Shown: positions 20,392-30,987 of the stretch, piece by piece
How the letters are laid out: every line of letters starts with the position of its first letter
Numbering within the stretch: the stretch's first letter is position 1
From: Pseudoips prasinana
Lineage: Eukaryota; Arthropoda; Insecta; Lepidoptera; Nolidae
Direction: 5' to 3'
NCBI GenBank assembly: GCA_951640165.1
Contig: OX621246.1
Span: forward strand, 5,667,001-5,731,000
DNA length: 64,000 nucleotides
Notes under the pieces: model-generated
The model's database searches: none
The model's input: only the letters and a program-made list of their open reading frames with translations
What the model was told of the DNA's origin: nothing
Made by a program: the position numbers and the translations under genes

Positions 20392-20735
20392 TCCTACTAA
20401 TATTAGAAATAAAGAAGTTTATGAGTAAGGATGTATAGATATATGGATATTTGTAACTCTTTCAAGCAAAAACTACCAAAGGAATTTAGGAATCCAAATA
20501 AAACATAATTTATAAAATTTAAAGCAGGCTCAACAACCGCGGCGCAGCGCACTGCTCCTATTATAAATGAGAAAGTTTGTGAGTATAGATGTATGTATGT
20601 TTGTTAATCTTTCATGGAAAAGCTATGGAACGGATTTTGATGCAACTTTATAGTAATATAGCTTATAAATCCGAATTACACAAAGGCTAATAATTTATAG
20701 AGTTTAACGCGGGTGAAACCGCGGAGCACAGCCAG
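20392..20735 (+). mobile_element. Two adjacent decayed HEL-2 Helitrons
   Basis: The first starts TCCTACTAATATT after A and runs to the CCGCGGCGCAG region (about 20550). The second starts TCCTATTATAAATGAG and ends GGTGAAACCGCGGAGCACAG with a degenerate CCAG. They share the AACTCTTTCAAGCAAAAAC-type interior of HEL-2. Confidence 0.6.
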
Positions 20736-20770
20736 GTAAATATATGTATATAGTTACTTTATAATTCTAC

Positions 20771-20835
20771 AATCCATGTTAAGACAAGTGCTTTTTGAAG
20801 TCTATGCCAATAAAAACTGTTTTTTATTTCATTTT
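20771..20835 (+). mobile_element. LINE-3 3' end scrap
   Basis: AAGTGCTTTTTGAAGTCTAT and CCAATAAAAACTG resemble the LINE-3 terminal sequence. The match is short. Confidence 0.4.
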
Positions 20836-21102
20836 ATCTTGGAAAGAGAATGCATTATACTTTATTGTGTCGTCACAAGCCTGTTTCCATATATGTACCA
20901 CGCTGACGTCGTTGTGCAAGAAAGAGATAGAGCAAACTCACCGATCCCACATCACTAAGTTTTAACGCTTATATCTCAGGAATTTGTATGTCGATTTTAA
21001 TATTTATTTAATTTTTCATATTTGTTATATGGATTTAGAAAAAATAACACATATTTATTAAATGAGAACATGTCAGTAGTATTATTTTCAAGAATAATAA
21101 TA

Positions 21103-21345
21103 TCCTGGGACATTATTCACACATGACCATCTGATCCCAAACTAAGAAGAGCTGCTACTATGGAAACTAGATAACTGATATACTACATATACTACTTTTC
21201 TTTTTGTAAATACGTACTTATATAGACAAATACACCCAGACTCACGACAGAGAGACATGTTCATCAACAGATATATCCGTCCTGGGTGGCAATCGAACCC
21301 ACGACCTGCGGCGTGGAAAGCAAGTGTACTTAAACACGATTTTAT
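21103..21345 (-). mobile_element. SINE-B
   Basis: TATCCTGGGACATTATTCAC, CTGATCCCAAACTAAGAAGA, a body with AGACTCACGACAG, then the head with CAATCGAACCCACGACCTGC. Confidence 0.75.
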
Positions 21346-21499
21346 GATTTAGATATTTAGCTAGTTTTAAGTCAGTGTCAAGCTTCAAATATAGGTTTAA
21401 CTATCGAAATTTAAAGTTTTAGATATAATTCACTACATCTTGTCTGGTAAGAATTCCATATTATTATTATGGCGGTATATAGTATAGTAGTATTTATAA

Positions 21500-21600
21500 C
21501 CTAGAAATAATTATGTATACTTGGCTGTATTACTACAAAACATGTTCTGACTATTTACAAGTGCTTTTTTAAAGTCTACGTAAATAAAATTCTTGTTGAT
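21500..21600 (+). mobile_element. LINE-3 3' end
   Basis: CTAGAAATAATTATGTATAC, ACATGTTCTGACTATTTACA and AAAGTCTACGTAAATAAAA match 14-300. Confidence 0.65.
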
Positions 21601-21605
21601 TTAAT

Positions 21606-22159
21606 TAAAAATGGCGTGACGTGAATAAGTTGAGGTGCCAAGGATGATTGGTTTGCACTCTACGAGAGCTAGGACGCCAGGAGAGGGTTGTAATGAACGT
21701 TAATGTTTTTACTGAATATATTACTAAACAATTTTAATGTCTGATAATGATAAATCTTCAATGAAGTACCGCCTAACTAGTTACGTTATGGGAAATGGAA
21801 TAAAAAACCGTTAGAATCTTAAGTTTTGTTCAAGCCAGTAGGCCTCTCTCATGGCTTAACGATTGGTCTGGTCTAATGACTACACCCGGACTGACAGCTC
21901 ATCGTGACCTCCGTAGCACCGCGACTTTGGCGGCCACCCACTGACTGACCGCGTGCCGCGTCCTTAACCTCAGTAATCATTTAGGATCCTGTGAGAGCAA
22001 AGGCTATAAGTTTATCACTATATATATATCACAATATATTTTTACGGATACCACGAAATTTTCAAACATCATGTTACTTTTCTTTTTTACCCCTGATGTG
22101 TTTAAATCTGTATCCGATATAAATATGCATGTAATTACTTCACATTATAACCATGTGGT
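21606..22159. other. No gene recognised
   Basis: It contains a GC-richer patch at about 21870-21970 with no open frame I can support. Confidence 0.4.
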
Positions 22160-22355
22160 GATAGAGAAGAATATCATCACCGCATCTCATCCCGTAGGGG
22201 GCGTAGAAATTGTACCAAGAAATACGTAAACGAAGACTTTTCTATGAACTATGGCCATCAAACTGCGATCGCCAACCCGTCTGTCAAACGTGGCGATTAT
22301 GGCATATCCCCCCATTCCTTGGGGAGACTTTTGTCAGCAGTGGACGTAATATGAC
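22160..22355 (+). repeat. REP-4 dispersed repeat
   Basis: GAATATCATCACCGCATCTC, TCGCCAACCCGTCTGTCAAA, GTGGCGATTATGGCATATCC and TTGTCAGCAGTGGACGTAAT. Confidence 0.65.
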
Positions 22356-22796
22356 TGACACGATCAGACATCACATATCCAAACTCTATGGAGCCAAGCA
22401 GCGGGAGTGAAAACTGGTAAGTATAAAATATACTTAAATCCGAGATAAAAGTGCAAGCCTACTGTTTTAGGCAAAAAATTACATTTAAGAGATCTAAATT
22501 GCGGCCTTTGAGTCTTCTCGATATGGTAACACTAACCATAACGGCCGGCATACCAACCTGAGCACATAAAAACAAAAAGCTTCCAGGAGGTGCGAAATTC
22601 ACACAAATGATTGCGAGGTCCTCGTAAAATACCCAGTCGTGTTTAATTTTACCATAATGTTGCATTGCAATCATGAGAAACAAGATACCTTGGAGGTATT
22701 TGTTTTGGTGCACTTGCAAACTTTTTAAGAACACATTGTAGGTATTCATTTAATGAACGTGTCTTTGCCTATAAAGCTTCTTGGTAAACAAAACCG

Positions 22797-23100
22797 TTGC
22801 CGTTTTTAGAAGCACTTATGTTTATTTTTAACACGTTAGTGGGTAAAAAAGGAAGGAAAAGTCTGCGCGTTGTTGTGGGGACCATCACCGGTCACTGCTC
22901 ACTCAATAAAAACTTCCACATTATCGGCATAACGGACAACCCTTTGTGCAGAGCGTGCATGGACGCTGAGGAAACGGTCGCACATGTGCTCTGAATCCTT
23001 GGGATCGCCAAGGACGCTTTCGGAGGCCCTGAGAAGGTTGGGAGACCTAATATGCTTCTGGAAGGAGGTGGGCGGGATGGAATGAAGGCCCCCATGGCTC
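22797..23100 (+). pseudogene. Non-LTR retrotransposon ORF2 C-terminus (fragment)
   Basis: The plus strand encodes TITGHCSLNKNFHIIG then PLCRACMDAEETVAHVL followed by a stop and a decayed continuation (LGIAKDAFGG in one frame). The (T/L)-T-G-H-x-x-L-N-x-H..C-x-x-C...E-E-T-x-x-H-x-L pattern is familiar from the region after RNase H in arthropod non-LTR elements of the R1/Jockey/I type. The last residue before the H-x-L-x-x-C motif is lost to a stop. No catalytic domain remains. Confidence 0.65.
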
Positions 23101-23664
23101 ACGTACCATACCCACTAGTATATATGATGATGTTGATGATGTGGGTAAAAATTACGTAATGCTAATGGACCTTCGCTTTCCTTATGATTTGAAGTCTCTG
23201 TGACACAAAGCGTCTTCATGATTTTAATTATGCCCAAATAAAAACATTTATTCCATTCATTATGTATTGATGAATGGAATATTTGTTTAAATAACGTTTT
23301 GGTGTTGATGTACCAAAATTAATTGGCGAAATTGTACCTATCGAGTCACGACTCGAAATTTCACGTGTTAAATATATATAAGTTTATAACATACCAGTGT
23401 TATTAAAATGCACCTTGATTTTATTTGCAAGTATGTATGTCACATGATTTCTCAGTTGTTTGAGAACTTGATAATGTCGTGAAGGTGCCGAAAAAATCGG
23501 TTCAGCCGTTTCGACGATTAGCCGTAAAAATAGAATGACAAACATTTTTAAAAGTCTCGTGTATGCATTCATGTGCATTTAGTATAAAGCTATATTACTA
23601 ACAGACAGTTCTATTTTTAACCGACTTCAAAAGGAGGAGGTTCTCAAGTTCACCGGTTTTTGGA
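23101..23664. other. Unclassified repeat scraps
   Basis: An inverted pair ATTCCATTCAT/ATGAATGGAAT lies at 23249-23280. A CGGTTCAGCCGTTTCGACGA motif near 23500 resembles Helitron interiors. ACCGACTTCAAAAGGAGGAG at about 23621 recurs in altered form at 41675-41870. No gene. Confidence 0.4.
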
Positions 23665-24260
23665 ATGAAGTTCCTTATCGCGCGTTGTGAAAAGGGGCTA
23701 GACGAAAAAAATTTTACGAAAAGTTGTCACGACACTTTTTGCAGCTGTGCGGCGTGCGCATGTTTCTCTGTCTGTCTCTCTCTCTCTCACTCTCTTATAG
23801 AAAGCAAGCCAGATATTTTCATTTCTATTTCGCATTGAACAGTGTGGTGTCGCGACGATTATTTTTGTTGAGTGTATACAGGTGTTTTGTACATAATCTA
23901 TTACAAATAAATAAAATTGGAGTGTCTGTTTGTAATATTGAAATAACCGGTTTTTACTACATTAATATGAATATATATAGGGTAGATACACCAAAATAAC
24001 ATTTTTTACAATTTTTGTCTGTCTGTCTGTCTGTTTGTTCCGGATAATCTCTGAAATGGCTGGACCGATTTTGACGGGACTTTTATTGGCAGGTAGCTGA
24101 TGTAATAAGGAGTAACTTAGGCTACTTTTATTTTAGAAAAAGTATTTTATTTTACAAAAAAACAAAATAAAAAAATTAACTCGCGGACGAAGTCGCGGGC
24201 ACAGCTAGTAAATAATAAGAAATAACTTCGTTCCATCCGGGTGTCCCTTGACACCTCTCA
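23665..24260 (+). repeat. REP-2 copy split by a Helitron
   Basis: It matches 2179-2459 on both sides of the insertion: left part up to TGTACATAA (23896), right part from TAAATAATAAGAAATAACTT (24209). Confidence 0.8.
23897..24208 (+). mobile_element. HEL-1 Helitron (LEP1-like), 312 bp
   Basis: It starts TCTATTACAAATAAATAAAA, followed by TTGGAGTGTCTGTTTGTAA, a (GTCT)n run, GGCTGGACCGATTTTGACGG, then a GC-rich hairpin GCGGACGAAGTCGCG about 10 nt before the terminal CTAG (24205-24208). It lies between A (23896) and T (24209) of REP-2 with no target duplication, as expected for rolling-circle Helitrons. It is non-coding, so non-autonomous. The LEP1/HLE name is from my knowledge of lepidopteran elements. 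Confidence 0.85.
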
Positions 24261-24906
24261 TGTTTATTTTTATGTATGTACACCAATTATATTTATTAGT
24301 TTTTAGTCGCGTAATGTCAACCAAAAGACGTCCTCCCCAGGACGAATGCGTCCTTTTAAAATCTCAAAAGCCCATACGCTATATAAGTAAGTATAAGTTA
24401 TTTGATGAATTAAGTCATTTTGTATCGGCCTTGGCTATTACTGATGGCCTTTATTCGCAATATTTTTAGGCTTTTGTTGAATTTGCGATTGTCTTACGTA
24501 TGCTCCAAATTCGCGTACGTTTCCACGCACTGCGCCATGTGTTCAGACAAAAGGTATAATTTATGTTTCTTGAGGCTTTATGCTTTATTTGTTGTACATT
24601 AGACATCCTTTTGTTGTTCAGGTATTCACTAGATCCTGCCCTTGGATATAGTTTGACGCGTATTTGCAAATTGATAATTTACAAATGTATAATATACCCA
24701 TTAAACGAGGTTAACTATTAGTGTTTTTCGTATGGTTTCCCTCGTAATGTCAATTGATAAAAAGCAAGACCGAAGTACTAGACACAGTTGTTTCGAATAT
24801 ACAAGGTCCCTTTATTATATGGTCCCAAAATAAGGGAACAATCTTCACTTCCCGCACAAATATGTGGATTCATTATAACTGCCGAAAGAACTCCAACGCC
24901 TACACA
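24261..24906. other. No gene recognised; one half of a direct repeat
   Basis: A stretch at about 24743-24842 (TTTATTATATGGTCCCAAAA at its right side) recurs in diverged form at 26448-26546. The rest is AT-rich with no supported gene. Confidence 0.4.
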
Positions 24907-26165
24907 AAACAATACATACTATACAATAAATACCATATGATTTTAATCTAGTGAATACTATACTATAACATACTATACTAAAATAAATAAATTTATTAAA
25001 ATTGTTGTTGAGACGTTTCTTCGTGAAGCTTCTTGCGAATATGCTCACGTACTTTCTTTTTAAACGCATAGCGAGTCTTAGCCATCCTGATTCCAACCGG
25101 AAGCTCATTCCAAAGAAGGATAGATTGGACAAAGAAAGAGGAATGAATAAAGTCAGAGCTATGAGGTGGACATCGTAAAAGACGATTATGACTAGAGCGG
25201 AGAGTTTTACTATGAGTAGCAAAAGGATATTGAAAGTGAGGCGTTAAATAAGAAGGAACAGTAGGAGAGTCCAGTATGTAGAAAAGTGTGGTGAGCGCTC
25301 TTAAATTTCTTCGCTGGCGAATGGGCAACCAGTTTAACTGGGTGCGGTAAGCAGACACATGTTCATACTTACGTAGATTGAAAACAAATCGAATGCAGTT
25401 ATTTAGAAGTCGGTCAAGTTTGTTAAGAAGATCTGCATTCAGGTCAAAGTAGCTCACATCACCATAGTCGACAATGGGAAAAATTAGAGTCTTTTTTTTT
25501 TTTTTTTTTTTTTTTTATTGGGACAATGTCGCACAGATCATCCTAGCCCCAAACTAAGCAAAGCTTGTACTATGGGTACCAGGCGACGATATACATACTT
25601 ATATAGATAGATAAATACTTATATACATAGAAAACATCCATGACTCAGAAACAACTATTTGTGCTCATCACACAAATATTTGCACTTACCGGGATTCGAA
25701 CCCAGGACCACCAGCTTCGTAGGCAGGAGCACTACCAACTAGGCTACGGTGACCGTAGTCTGCACAAGCATTTCTTTTGTTCTGGATGGAAGGAAATTTC
25801 AAAGCCTATAAAATGCCCTAAAGATTCCAGTGATTCTCTGACTGATGCCAGAAATATGGCTTTGCCAGTTTAGATTGCTGTCAATTACTAATCCCAGACC
25901 CTTGACTTTTTGGGTAATGGGTATGTGATAGTTGTCAAATATAATAGGGGGCAAAGTGCCAACATCTACCTTGGACATCATTCTTGAGCTACCCACTATG
26001 ATTGCTTGGCACTTTGGCGGGTTGACGGTTAATCCAAACTTATTAAGAGATTTTTAAAAATTGTAAGTCTCGATTTATTTTATCAATTGCCTCTGATAAA
26101 CTGTCGACACTCGCCTGGGTGTTCAGTTGCAGGTCGTCAGCATATAGATGATACGCACTCTGAAG
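24907..26165 (-). pseudogene. LINE-2 reverse transcriptase C-terminal part, broken
   Basis: On the minus strand it starts in the reverse transcriptase palm with YHLYADDLQLNTQ (YADD box at 26133-26144) and continues through FGLTVNPPKCQAI and VKGLGLVIDSNLNWQSHI to FYRL, where a TGA replaces a codon. It is then split by SINE-A. It resumes LIFPIVDYGDVSYFDLNADL and ends with WNELPVGIRM...AFKKKVREHI and stop at 24996. The 3' UTR continues to about 24907 and is shared with 51200-51400. F/Y-A-D-D plus the W-N-x-L-P-x-x-I-R C-terminus indicates the CR1/Jockey side of non-LTR elements. It lacks everything upstream of the YADD box. Confidence 0.8.
25493..25756 (-). mobile_element. SINE-A inserted in LINE-2, 5-bp target duplication
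   Basis: A full minus-strand SINE-A with a T-run (complement of poly-A) on its left, flanked by AGTCT at 25488-25492 and 25757-25761. Removing it restores the LINE-2 reading frame across the junction, so the insertion site is exact. Confidence 0.85.
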
Positions 26166-26778
26166 ATATTATTAAAGATATTAGATTATCTCCCCTTTGA
26201 CTCCTGTTTCTTACTCCTAGCCGCTAGTTGGACGTGTTCTTGCTAGAAAAATCTCAGTCAGTAAGACTAAGACAATTTTTTTACATCACTCGTGATTTAA
26301 ACATGCACATCATTTTCAGCCATTAAAGACTACCACTAAAGCAACGAGGCAGTGAGTAAAATAAACACTAAAATACACAATTGCCATCAAAAATTAATAA
26401 AAAAGCTTTTGGCGACACCACTCCACATTCAAATTGGATCATTGTCCTTCATAATGACAACTGATAAAAATCAAGAACAAAATACTACAAACAGTGGGTC
26501 CAAATAAAAGAGGTCCATTTATTATATGGTCCCATAATTAGGGGCCAAATTTCAATTAATATTGTTCAAACTGTAGTATCGCATTTGCGATTTCCAAAGT
26601 TTTAGAGTGTTGGATAAGAAATACGTAGTAGTTAAGGTTTTAAACTATTCTATTAACATAAAAAGCTTGCAATTAATAAGAAGGTATTTAGATATATAAG
26701 GTGTATAAATAGCGGACGAAACATAAAGAGCTCGTATCTCGTATCTGCCTAACAACCTGGACAACGTGTAAATCACAA
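26166..26778. other. No gene recognised; other half of a direct repeat
   Basis: It holds the diverged repeat of 24743-24842 (TTTATTATATGGTCCCATAA). Nothing else is recognised. Confidence 0.4.
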
Positions 26779-27241
26779 AATAGCGACCAAGTGCGAGTCG
26801 GACTCGCCCATGAAGGGTTCCGTAGCAGTAAGTAACATAATATGTTTTTTTATTTATTATTATATTTGACTGGATTGAATGAAAGGTAAATTGCGGTTTA
26901 CGATTTATAAAACAAAATATAAACAAAAACTAGTAAGTAGTTTTTTTTAATAATGTTATTTCTCTCGTCTCGTTCAAACCAATTCATAGTATATTATATA
27001 TTTTTTTATTAGTTAGTTAGTTAGTTTTTATTAGTTAGTTTTATCATTCTTTTATTCTAGAAGTTACAGGAAGTTTTCCCCAAAGCCGCAATGTAATATA
27101 CATGTGGGGCATCTATGGATAGATAGATGGATTGAGGTTTCTAATATTTTTTTTTCCATACTGATTAGTTTGCGTGAGAGACACTTCCAAAGTGGTAAAA
27201 TGAGTGTGTGGGGACACACTCATTTTACCACGTTGGAAGTG
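26779..27241 (+). repeat. REP-1 copy, rearranged with an internal inversion
   Basis: 26779-27090 follows REP-1 in plus orientation (AAGTGCGAGTCGGACTCGCC to AGAAGTTACAGG). 27096-27209 then matches the next REP-1 segment in the opposite orientation. A hairpin closes it: CACTTCCAAAGTGGTAAAAT (27182 on) and its near-complement ending at 27241, around GGGG. Confidence 0.65.
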
Positions 27242-28362
27242 AAGATGATACGTAGCTTTCCAAAGGCTGTCCAGGCGACTTGGATTCGATATTAACCTCT
27301 TTTTCAAAGGTGGGTCTACATAGTTGGACGTTCACTTAATATTATACAACTCTGTGTAACTCAAATATTTACGGTAGTTATAACATTTTCTTAAAGATTA
27401 TTGTTCAAGGTTAAAGGCGATATTTGCTACATAGTCCCTTTATCCATGTTATATCGTTAGTTCATGGTCAAACCGGCGCTACCCAAACGGATAACGTATT
27501 GATAACGATAACGGATGTTTAGTTACTAATAATAATAAATTTTGTTACTAAGGTATCAATAATTTTATTATCTCCGTAGGCGTAACCTCCGGAGAGGGGT
27601 GACGTCGCGGTAGACGGGCGCAAATATTATATATTTTTTTATATTTATAATATTTTAAATATTATATATTTTTATATATTTTATATATTTAGTTTCCAAT
27701 TCTACACTTCCTCGTTCGCAATCTAGTATATGTTCTACAATCCCGCTATCCCGCTCGCAGCTGCATTAGCACCGCGAACTCTACTTCGTAAACTTGCCAT
27801 AAACCATCCAAGTCTATTAGTGGTCTTGGCATTCAAATACACGATATAATCATCCTCTACCAGAAGAATATTCGTCTCAGGAACACACAGACGATCCGGG
27901 CGATCTAGATGACAATGATCCTAGAATAAGCCCAGTAGCTAGAAAATCCCGTGACCCTGGACACAATCCAATTTGTCGTACTCTCCGCGCCGCCACCAAC
28001 ATTTTCATCCCTCCTTCGATCCTTAATCGGACGAGTGTGGTTAAAACGTCCCTAAAAACCGAACCTCTTATGCATCGCCACGTTAGTGGAGGCCTTGAAG
28101 CTAGATTCAAATCCCAAAGCGTGGGCTACTTGGTTTTCAGTCTTATTTGCTAGGAGGCTTGAGCCACCGGTGAAGCTGTGAAAGCCTCTTAGGCTATTCG
28201 ATAAAGTTAAAAAAAAAAATCAGTTTGGCGCTTAACTCTTAAGTTCCCATCTTGAGTATTACTACTACCATTTACTTTCGTATCCAGATTTTCCGAATCC
28301 ACTGTATCATCACAAACACACACTTACATTTTGATTAGGTTTATAGTCACAAATATGAGTCA
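27242..28362. other. No gene recognised
   Basis: It includes a TA-rich low-complexity tract at 27625-27690. A GC-richer stretch at 27700-28150 has open frames on both strands but no recognisable domain or splice structure. Confidence 0.4.
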
Positions 28363-28431
28363 ACATTAAGATTAAGAACAAATCTTAATACATCGTATGG
28401 ATGTATTAAGATTTGTTCTTAGTCTTAATGT
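28363..28431. repeat. Near-perfect hairpin, 32-bp arms
   Basis: ACATTAAGATTAAGAACAAA...ATACATC at 28363-28394 is repeated inverted at 28400-28431 with one mismatch around a 5-base spacer (GTATG). Confidence 0.85.
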
Positions 28432-29456
28432 AACCGTAAGTAACCGTTTCACACCTTATAGTAACACTTAGAGGCTATGCAGACTTGCTATTTTTAGTTG
28501 CTTTTTGGAAGCTCCGGGCTGCGACTGATCTAATCACTTAGCCGCATGCAGATGCCACTTGCTTGCTTCGATGCTACTTCATTGCATCCTTAGTCTACTA
28601 AAATGTGCTTCTTTTAGTTGCGGGGATTTTGTTGCTTTTTGGAAACACCGTGCTGCGACTCCATCCGTCCACAAACAGACCACGACTTGAATTCAAACCC
28701 TGGAGATCAATGAGCGCTGTGCTGATACTACTGAGGTTGGCAATACCTTATGCATCCTATTTCGCCGGAAGTTATCAGACACAAAAAACGTTAACAGTAC
28801 ATTGTACAGCTCGGAGGCATCGATGACATCGCGAAATTTTTGCAGGCTGCCAATAGTTGATCACCTACTCTTCTTACTTCTAGTGAATTGACCGGGTATT
28901 AAGTTTATGCTTGCTGACCCATCCGCCTTGCGGATAAGTCCTTTCTGCCAATTTCCAAGGTATGGTTTCCTGCCTAAAAAGAATACCAGGGCCTCCTCAT
29001 TCCATCTCGAGGGTGTCGTAAAAAGCGAACTTTTAGTCGGGCAGCCGCGCCATCTGTACATTAGCTACCACCTATAACTGATGGAGATACTTCACCGGTC
29101 GGTCTCCTGCGTGAGCAACAAACGTTCAACCGCTTAAAGTCTTACTATGGAAGCAAATGCTAAATAACAAGGTTTCGACCCACCAACGCAAAGCACCACA
29201 TCAAGGTTCGGACGCAGTTCACCAAATCGCCGAAACGCAATGCAGTATCGACGAACCCGTTAAAACGCTGATGTGACTAAAAGAAACGACTGTGCTACAT
29301 GGCACTTAAATCCTAATTGATCCAAGTCATCAAATGCGGTTCAGCATCCGATTTATTATTCTTTTACGATCATTCGCAGAGGCGTTAGGACATCACGAAG
29401 GTGACATCGCTAACCGGACTATTATTTTGGTATTTTATTTAAGGTGTCGTTGTATT
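28432..29456. other. Unclassified; no gene supported
   Basis: The stretch at 28800-29050 (AGGCATCGATGACATCGCG, GTGTCGTAAAAAGCGAAC) has the look of an interspersed lepidopteran repeat, but no second copy is in this window. Open frames on both strands overlap and are not convincing. Confidence 0.35.
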
Positions 29457-29458
29457 TA

Positions 29459-29608
29459 AGTAGCTGTGCCCCGCGGTTTTACCCACATTAGACTTTATGA
29501 ATTATAGCATATGTGTTAATCCAGGGTGTCAGCTAACTCCATACCAAATTTTATTAAAATCGCTGCAGCCGTTTGGACATGAAGAAGTAACAAACATACA
29601 CTCTCACA
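29459..29608 (-). mobile_element. HEL-2 Helitron fragment
   Basis: TAGCTGTGCCCCGCGGTTTT, CTAACTCCATACCAAATTTT and CGTTTGGACATGAAGAAGTA match. Its outer end is replaced by SINE-D at CACACA/GTCGCC. Confidence 0.6.
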
Positions 29609-29790
29609 CAGTCGCCTCGCCGCTTTGTGTCGCGGGTTCGAGTCCAACGCCGCACAACTGTTTGTGTGACCCATAAATAGTTATTCTGAGTCTGGATGTG
29701 ATTTGTGTCCATCTGTTATATGTTTGTAAAGTACCTCGCGAGACAGGGATTATATTCCCTAATGGGGGCGTTGTCTTTAAAAAAAAACAA
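29609..29790 (+). mobile_element. SINE-D
   Basis: GTCGCCTCGCCGCTTTGTGT head with B box GGGTTCGAGTCC, body AATAGTTATTCTGAGTCTGG and 3' end GGGATTATATTCCCTAATGG plus an A-rich tail. Confidence 0.7.
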
Positions 29791-29805
29791 TAAATTAATT
29801 AAAAA

Positions 29806-29916
29806 CTTGTACTATAGTAATCTTGCTCACCACACAAAAATTGGTACTGGGTGGCGATCGAACCCACGACCTCTGACTTAATAGTCAGAGTCACTAGCCA
29901 CTAGACCGACGGGCTA
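29806..29916 (-). mobile_element. SINE-C head fragment
   Basis: CGATCGAACCCACGACCTCT, AGTCAGAGTCACTAGCC and ACTAGACCGACGGGC are the minus-strand tRNA-like head. The 3' half is missing. Confidence 0.65.
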
Positions 29917-30022
29917 ATAAAAACCAGGTAATAAAATAAATTAAAAAACTGTCTCTTGATGGTGCGGAACACTTGAGTGAGTGATGTGCGACTCCCACTG
30001 GCTTTTTCCATCACAATATTTT

Positions 30023-30070
30023 TTATCATCATCATCATATCAGCCGGAAGATGCCCATTGCTAGACAAAG
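30023..30070 (-). mobile_element. RTE-like LINE tail scrap
   Basis: TTATCATCATCATCATATCA, GCCGGAAGATGCCCATTGCT and AGACAAAGG are followed directly by the SINE-D head. Confidence 0.5.
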
Positions 30071-30540
30071 GCTCAGTGGCGCAGCAGATAAGACAGTCGC
30101 TTCGCCGCTTTATGTCACGGGTTCGAGTCCCGCGCCGGACAACCATTTGTGTGATTGTGTGACCTACAAATAGTTGTTCTGAGTCTGGATGTAATTTGTG
30201 TCCGTCTGCTATATGTTTAAGAAGTATACCTGGCCTGTGTGAATGGAACAACCGGAAGGGGAAGACCTCGTCGAACATTCTCTGACCAAATCGGAGACGT
30301 TCTCAAGAAAGGAAAGGTCAGAAGTACCCTAAACCGGCGAGCATGTATGAAAAATACAATGACAGTAATTGAGGCAAAAGACTTGTGCAAAGATCGTGAC
30401 AAATGGAAATCCGTTATATCTGCCTACCCTCCTGGGAAACAGGCGTGAGTCTATGTATGTATGTACTATATGTTTTTAAAGTACCCCGCGACGCAGGGAT
30501 TAGATTCTCTAGTGCGGGCGTTCCAAAAAAAAACCTCCCA
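30071..30540 (+). mobile_element. SINE-D split by a LINE fragment
   Basis: The head GTGGCGCAGCAGATAAGACA, B box GGGTTCGAGTCCC and body run to CTATATGTTT (30218). The element resumes after the insertion at 30466 with CTATATGTTTTTAAAGTACC and ends GATTCTCTAGTGCGGGCG plus A-rich tail. Confidence 0.75.
30219..30465 (+). pseudogene. 5'-truncated LINE with C-terminal ORF piece, 10-bp target duplication
   Basis: It is flanked by CTATATGTTT at 30209-30218 and 30466-30475. Inside, an open frame at 30239-30448 encodes a basic 69-residue piece with [20 protein letters not shown], then NRRACM and [14 protein letters not shown]. The G-R-P-R-x-x-x-x-D pattern plus a late D-R-x-x-W is typical of the extreme C-terminus of several non-LTR elements. 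The tail is (TATG)n. No catalytic domain remains. Confidence 0.75.
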
Positions 30541-30544
30541 CAAA

Positions 30545-30660
30545 TAGCCGGTCTTACGCTATCTGCATCCAGTGACTTCCATCAACCCTCACAATATCAC
30601 CGGTCCATCTTGTAGGGGGCCTGTCCACGCTTCGTTTTCCGGTTCATGGTCGCCACTCGA
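30545..30660 (-). mobile_element. RTE-like LINE fragment
   Basis: GCTATCTGCATCCAGTGACT, CGGTCCATCTTGTAGGGGGC and GGTCGCCACTCGAGAA are the antisense of the C-terminal coding region seen at 44300-44430. Confidence 0.6.
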
Positions 30661-30802
30661 GAACTTTTCTACCGCAGTGGCCCTATATTTATTTTATAGT
30701 TAATTGAAATTTCTATGTCTAAAGTATAATAAGTAAATGAATATATTTAATTTAGCCAAAAGCAATATTTTACCTCATAATATAGTTTCATTTTATAAAT
30801 AA

Positions 30803-30987
30803 CTAGCTGTGCACCGCGGTGTTACCCACGATAAACTTTATAAATTATACCGTATGTGTTAATCCCGGGTGTCATCTGACTCCATACCAAATTTTATTAG
30901 AATCTCACCAGCCGTTTAGACGTGAAGAAGTAACAAACATACACACTCACACAGTTACAAACTTTCGCCTTTATAATATTAGTGGGA
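30803..30987 (-). mobile_element. HEL-2 Helitron, complete
   Basis: CTAG at 30803-30806, GCACCGCGGTGTTACCCACG hairpin region, CTGACTCCATACCAAATTTT, CAAACTTTCGCCTTTATAAT, ending at a minus-strand TC (30986-30987) next to a minus-strand A. Confidence 0.75.

Noticed and set aside
24743..26546. Pair of long terminal repeats of an LTR retrotransposon
   Set aside because: The direct repeats are only about 95 bp, diverged, lack TG...CA ends, and the protein between them is a non-LTR reverse transcriptase.
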